From a virus, in IMG/VR virus record IMGVR_UViG_3300033141_003686, positions 1 to 23,735 of that record: DNA of 23,735 bases; one strand, 5' to 3'. Position 1 is the first letter of the stretch; each line of letters starts with the position of its first letter. The notes under the pieces are model-generated. The model ran no database searches and had not been told where the DNA came from. It saw only the letters and a list, made by a program, of their open reading frames with translations. Positions 22,154 to 23,735 of this stretch are shown here, piece by piece. The position numbers were made by a program, and so were the translations under genes.

Positions 22154-22178
22154 TAATTCGTTACTATGTAACGAATTA
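22154..22178. repeat. Hairpin (11-bp perfect arms) in the divergent control region
   Basis: TAATTCGTTAC (22154-22164) pairs with GTAACGAATTA (22168-22178) around TAT. It is a sister of the hairpin at 21336-21360 (shared TTAATTC-N-TTA and TAA-N-GAATTA). No U-tract follows, so an operator or mobile-element end is likelier than a terminator. Confidence 0.7.
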
Positions 22179-22193
22179 TGAGCTTCTCTTACT

Positions 22194-22229
22194 TTGGCAA
22201 ATGGCACAGTTATTTCATATACGTATATG
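22194..22229 (+). promoter_or_regulatory. Weak promoter-like boxes with a 14-bp palindrome (candidate operator) for the small-gene operon
   Basis: TTGGCA (22194-22199), 18 bases, then TATACG (22218-22223). The -10-like box sits inside the perfect palindrome CATATACGTATATG (22216-22229). This is the only plus-strand candidate I could find ahead of the structured leader, and the boxes are imperfect. Confidence 0.35.
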
Positions 22230-22504
22230 TTCGAAAGGAAAAACGGAAACCGGAGGCTGGATTGAAAGGCTGGATGGATTTCCGAAACAGAGAAGGAAGA
22301 TCAAGGGATCGGGGGATAGCACGGCGCGAGGTTCGAATCTCGCTGGCACCGGTCAAGGTGGCTAAGATTCACGGGAATCAAGGTTAACACCGAGCAAGAA
22401 TAGCTCCGATAGGTAGATCAAACCTCCTAATTCGAAACCGGCGAAAGCCGGTCGATGAGGATTGCGCGACCTTATCCTGAAGATGAAAGCGCGGGAGGTT
22501 CAGA
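22230..22504 (+). promoter_or_regulatory. GC-richer structured RNA leader that can hide the ribosome site of the first small gene
   Basis: The stretch after the phased T-tracts is markedly GC-richer than its surroundings and folds into a chain of hairpins by eye. GCGAG/CTCGC closes a GTTCGAAT loop (22326-22343). GATTC/GAATC lies at 22366-22379, GAGC/GCTC at 22392-22406, ACCGGC-GAAA-GCCGGT at 22437-22452 and AGGAT/ATCCT at 22458-22478. AACCTCC (22421-22427) can pair with GGAGGTT (22494-22500), which contains the ribosome binding site of the gene at 22505. CCTC within the first strand could instead pair with GAGG at 22457-22460, freeing the site. Two exclusive folds are what riboswitches, thermosensors and attenuators use. 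The start is arbitrary and the folding is by eye only. Confidence 0.5.
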
Positions 22505-22660
22505 ATGCTTTGGATTTGCACAGTTTGCGGGCACGAAGTTATTTCAAACGAAAAACCGGATCCGATTCGTTGGGACGATCGGCATGTTTGCTACTTTAAG
22601 CAAGTGACGAACGAAGAAGCGAAAAAGATTCGGAAACGAACGAAATACTTTGGAAACTAA
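22505..22660 (+). CDS. Small Cys/His protein, zinc-ribbon-like (51 aa)
   Basis: The ATG at 22505 follows GGGAGGTT at the proper distance. The 51-residue product starts M-L-W-I-C-T-V-C-G-H-E, a C-x-x-C-G-H knuckle, with a later H-V-C-Y and a basic C-terminus (E-E-A-K-K-I-R-K-R-T-K-Y-F-G-N). The arrangement could hold one zinc ion, as small phage zinc-ribbon proteins do. Codons are GC-richer than in the next two genes. It is the first gene of the row, and its ribosome site can be masked by the leader. No function can be assigned; small phage proteins of this sort often bind nucleic acids or host factors. Confidence 0.7.
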   Translation: MLWICTVCGHEVISNEKPDPIRWDDRHVCYFKQVTNEEAKKIRKRTKYFGN

Positions 22661-22662
22661 AT

Positions 22663-22702
22663 CCACAGGGAACGATAAATAAATTATCGTTCCCATTCGT
22701 GG
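22663..22702 (+). promoter_or_regulatory. Intergenic RNA processing-like hairpin, element 1
   Basis: It begins two bases after the previous stop. CCAC (22663-22666) pairs with GTGG (22699-22702). Inside, GGGAACGATAA (22668-22678) pairs with TTATCGTTCCC (22684-22694) around a five-base loop. The junction is asymmetric: A on the left, ATTC on the right. The ribosome site GGAGGT follows about 20 bases later. An upper stem, an internal loop heavier on the 3' side and a lower stem resemble phage RNase III sites. Confidence 0.65.
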
Positions 22703-22730
22703 TGAACAAATCTTTTTACGGAGGTATGAA

Positions 22731-22928
22731 ATGAGATCATTTTCAAAAGAAATTCGAAAACACGGTAAACCAATCGAACTTCATCCTGGACTAAATTCTA
22801 AAACTCGTTTCGTTATTTATTCAGATAATGAAATTTGGGAGTTTACTCGTTTTAGAATTGGCGGAGGAAAATGGAATTGGATAGGTATTCGTGTTGGAGG
22901 AGCGGTAAATCAACTTTATCGAAAATAA
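22731..22928 (+). CDS. Unknown small basic protein (65 aa)
   Basis: The ATG at 22731 follows GGAGGT; an earlier ATG in that site hits a stop after one codon. The product is 65 residues, basic and aromatic: F-S-K-E-I-R-K-H-G-K-P-I-E-L, then a strand-like middle (F-V-I-Y-S-D-N-E-I-W-E-F-T-R-F-R-I-G) and G-G-K-W-N-W-I-G-I-R-V-G-G. I do not recognise it. The strand-turn-strand pattern with a charged start suits a small nucleic-acid-binding or host-inhibitor protein, but nothing is diagnostic. It is flanked on both sides by similar RNA hairpins. Confidence 0.65.
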   Translation: MRSFSKEIRKHGKPIELHPGLNSKTRFVIYSDNEIWEFTRFRIGGGKWNWIGIRVGGAVNQLYRK

Positions 22929-22971
22929 CCTCACAGGGAATATTACTATATGTAATATTCCCTTTCGAGGT
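22928..22971 (+). promoter_or_regulatory. Intergenic RNA processing-like hairpin, element 2
   Basis: The outer stem ACCTC (22928-22932) pairs with GAGGT (22967-22971) and takes in the last base of the previous stop codon. The inner stem AGGGAATATTAC (22935-22946) pairs with GTAATATTCCCT (22952-22963). The junction has AC on the left and TTC on the right. The tail GAGGTGAACAAATC matches element 1, while the stem sequence is different, so the structure is conserved and the stem sequence is not. Confidence 0.65.
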
Positions 22972-22999
22972 GAACAAATCTTATTTTGGAGGTAATTGT

Positions 23000-23278
23000 A
23001 TGATTAAAACATGGGTAGGACCGAGTGACAAAAATAATGAAATGATTGAACAACTTAAATCAGGTGTTCATTTACTCGTTATTAATGCCTCGACTCTTGA
23101 ACAAGTGATAATTGCTACTGTAATCAACGGCGTATGCAGTTGTGATTATTTCACGGTTGGTGATAATGAAGATGTTTTTCATTATACACCTCACGAAATT
23201 GACGAACATCAAGAAAATGTTTCCGTTCAAGATTTGCTTGAAGCTGATTGTACATTTATTGTCAAGCAATTCATTTAA
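23000..23278 (+). CDS. Unknown acidic small protein (92 aa)
   Basis: The start is the ATG at 23000, eight bases after a perfect GGAGGT, not the earlier in-frame ATG at 22871 that would overlap the previous gene. The 92-residue product is acidic: it has a hydrophobic centre (V-H-L-L-V-I-N-A-S, Q-V-I-I-A-T-V-I-N-G-V-C-S-C) and an acidic, histidine-bearing end (F-H-Y-T-P-H-E-I-D-E-H-Q-E-N). Three cysteines are present but are not spaced as a zinc finger. No family is recognised. An acidic compact protein in an early-gene-like cluster could be a decoy or inhibitor of a host nucleic-acid-binding protein, which is only a guess. A hammerhead ribozyme starts at the first base after its stop. Confidence 0.7.
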   Translation: MIKTWVGPSDKNNEMIEQLKSGVHLLVINASTLEQVIIATVINGVCSCDYFTVGDNEDVFHYTPHEIDEHQENVSVQDLLEADCTFIVKQFI

Positions 23279-23330
23279 CCCACCTGATGAGCTCGGATGA
23301 GCGAAACCGGGATTTATTCCCGGTCGTGGG
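23279..23330 (+). ncRNA. Type I hammerhead ribozyme (self-cleaving RNA)
   Basis: All core elements of a hammerhead are present and in order. Stem I strand CCCAC (23279-23283) is followed by core CTGATGA (23284-23290), stem II GCTC/GAGC with loop GGAT (23291-23302), core GAAA (23303-23306) and stem III CCGGGA/TCCCGG with loop TTTAT (23307-23323). Then come T (23324) pairing with the last A of GAAA, C (23325) as the cleavage nucleotide, and stem I strand GTGGG (23326-23330). Cleavage is predicted between 23325 and 23326. Stem I is the open stem, hence type I. Hammerheads of this sort are known in phages. Here the ribozyme lies directly between the stop of the 92-aa gene and the ribosome site of the next gene, taking the place that hairpins have in the other gaps. 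Confidence 0.9.
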
Positions 23331-23337
23331 AAACCAC
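23326..23337 (+). promoter_or_regulatory. 5'-end hairpin formed after hammerhead cleavage
   Basis: GTGG (23326-23329) and CCAC (23334-23337) close a GAAA tetraloop right at the predicted 5' end of the downstream message. The same GTGG bases form stem I before cleavage, so the two folds compete. A terminal hairpin can shield the new 5'-hydroxyl end from decay. Confidence 0.55.
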
Positions 23338-23362
23338 AAATTAATTTTTATGGAGGTGCGAT

Positions 23363-23536
23363 ATGAAGAGTGGTAAAGCTAAATTCCAGACTTTGGTGAA
23401 TGCGTTTCCCGGACGGAAGATCGGGATTGCGCGGATCAAGAAGTACACCGGATTGAGTGAAAAATCAATCGCGATGTATACCAGCTGGAAATGCTACGGA
23501 AAGTTTCGCAACGGCAAACTTTGCGTAACTACTTAA
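23363..23536 (+). CDS. Small putative winged-HTH-like protein (57 aa)
   Basis: The ATG at 23363 follows GGAGGT. The 57-residue basic product reads K-I-G-I-A-R-I-K-K-Y-T-G-L-S-E-K-S-I-A-M, which has the spacing of a helix-turn-helix (first helix, T-G-L-S turn, recognition helix). A short hairpin (Y-G-K-F-R-N-G-K-L-C-V) follows, as the wing of a winged helix would. A role in transcription control is plausible. It is the one gene downstream of the hammerhead, so its message would begin at the ribozyme cut. Codons are GC-richer than in the two genes before it, hinting at a separate origin. Confidence 0.65.
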   Translation: MKSGKAKFQTLVNAFPGRKIGIARIKKYTGLSEKSIAMYTSWKCYGKFRNGKLCVTT

Positions 23537-23542
23537 AGCACG

Positions 23543-23575
23543 CCACGATCAGCTCCCTAACGGGAGCTTTCGTGG
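23543..23575 (+). promoter_or_regulatory. Intergenic RNA processing-like hairpin, element 4
   Basis: Outer stem CCACGA (23543-23548) pairs with TCGTGG (23570-23575). Inner stem AGCTCCC (23551-23557) pairs with GGGAGCT (23562-23568) around TAAC. The tail GTGGTGAACA matches elements 1 and 2, and AGGAGGT follows closely. No U-tract follows, so an intrinsic terminator is unlikely. Confidence 0.65.
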
Positions 23576-23596
23576 TGAACACATAGGAGGTACAAA

Positions 23597-23735
23597 ATGA
23601 TTGTCAAATGTAGTTGGTGCAAACAAATAATCGAAGAAAAAACACCGTATGACGATTGTTGCATTTCTCACAGTATTTGCAAATCTTGCAACGACAAACA
23701 GTTTTTTAACTTCAAAGAATTGTTTTGGGGGATTG
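23597..23735 (+). CDS. Zinc-finger-like small protein (3' end outside window)
   Basis: The ATG at 23597 follows AGGAGGT, and 46 codons are visible before the edge. The sequence has C-S-W-C-K near the start and C-C-I-S-H-S-I-C-K-S-C later, i.e. two C-x-x-C pairs with an S-H-S-I-C-K-S-C unit. That resembles the S-H-G-I-C-P-x-C zinc-binding unit found in several small bacterial and phage proteins. It is expected to bind zinc; its partner is unknown. It is the fifth gene of the plus-strand row and is again preceded by a processing-like hairpin. Confidence 0.7.
   Translation, partial: MIVKCSWCKQIIEEKTPYDDCCISHSICKSCNDKQFFNFKELFWGI

Noticed and set aside
22245-22355. A complete ordinary tRNA gene ending at the T-arm-like sequence
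   Set aside because: No matching acceptor 5' strand, D-arm or anticodon arm found upstream, and the T-loop is one base too long.
22150-22387. Two overlapping plus-strand frames of 71 and 69 codons in the leader region
   Set aside because: No ribosome sites, they overlap each other, the protein sequences are incoherent, and the stretch is explained by RNA structure.
22663-22712. Elements 1, 2 and 4 as intrinsic terminators
   Set aside because: No U-tract directly after the stems; strong ribosome sites follow and genes continue on the same strand. Element 1 has only a short T-run 12 bases later.
22871-22999. Earlier in-frame start of the 92-aa gene
   Set aside because: It overlaps the previous gene and its hairpin; the ATG at 23000 has a perfect GGAGGT.
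1-23735. CRISPR array, insertion sequence or integrase gene
   Set aside because: No regularly spaced repeats, transposase or recombinase motifs seen.

Overview
This window is part of a tailed bacteriophage genome or prophage with a long-tailed (siphovirus) plan and an HK97-type head. Everything left of about position 21,900 reads on the minus strand and is a nearly gapless virion-assembly operon. Everything right of about 22,500 reads on the plus strand and is a row of very small genes. DNA is AT-rich and ribosome binding sites are strong GGAGG types. The host is probably low-GC. A Bacillota host is plausible. A spirochaete is also possible, because the putative lysis peptidase resembles DUF261-type proteins as I remember them from Borrelia, and one small protein has outer-membrane-barrel-like strands. 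I cannot settle this from the sequence. No integrase, repressor, replication gene or complete tRNA is visible.

Minus strand, in transcription order (right to left): a NUMOD-type DNA-binding protein (21,899 to 21,297); a 377-bp gap full of palindromes and direct repeats; terminase small and large subunits; a small structural-like protein; portal; two small genes; a prohead protease with a nested in-frame scaffold; a capsid decoration protein; a small gene; major capsid protein; head-tail connectors; a Mu-F/minor-capsid-like morphogenesis protein; head closure, tail completion and tail terminator; major tail protein; the two-frame tail assembly chaperone (a -1 slip on nine A's); tape measure; distal tail protein; a large hub/adhesin protein with two LamG domains; a tail-fibre-like protein; a beta-rich small protein; an XhlA-like holin component; and a cysteine-peptidase-like endolysin candidate that runs off the left edge. 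Most neighbours overlap by ATGA-type junctions, so they are translationally coupled.

Plus strand: after a divergent control region (21,900-22,504) with phased T-tracts, hairpins and a GC-richer structured RNA leader, five genes of roughly 50-90 codons follow (two of them zinc-finger-like). Every gap between them holds an RNA fold ending in a common motif (UC, then GUGG or GAGG, then a G/U, GAA) just before the next ribosome binding site. Three are two-tiered hairpins that resemble RNase III processing sites. The fourth, at 23,279-23,330, is a complete type I hammerhead ribozyme whose predicted cleavage site aligns with that motif. This points to a small-gene operon cut into monocistronic messages by interchangeable RNA-cleavage modules. 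It is the most novel thing in the window.
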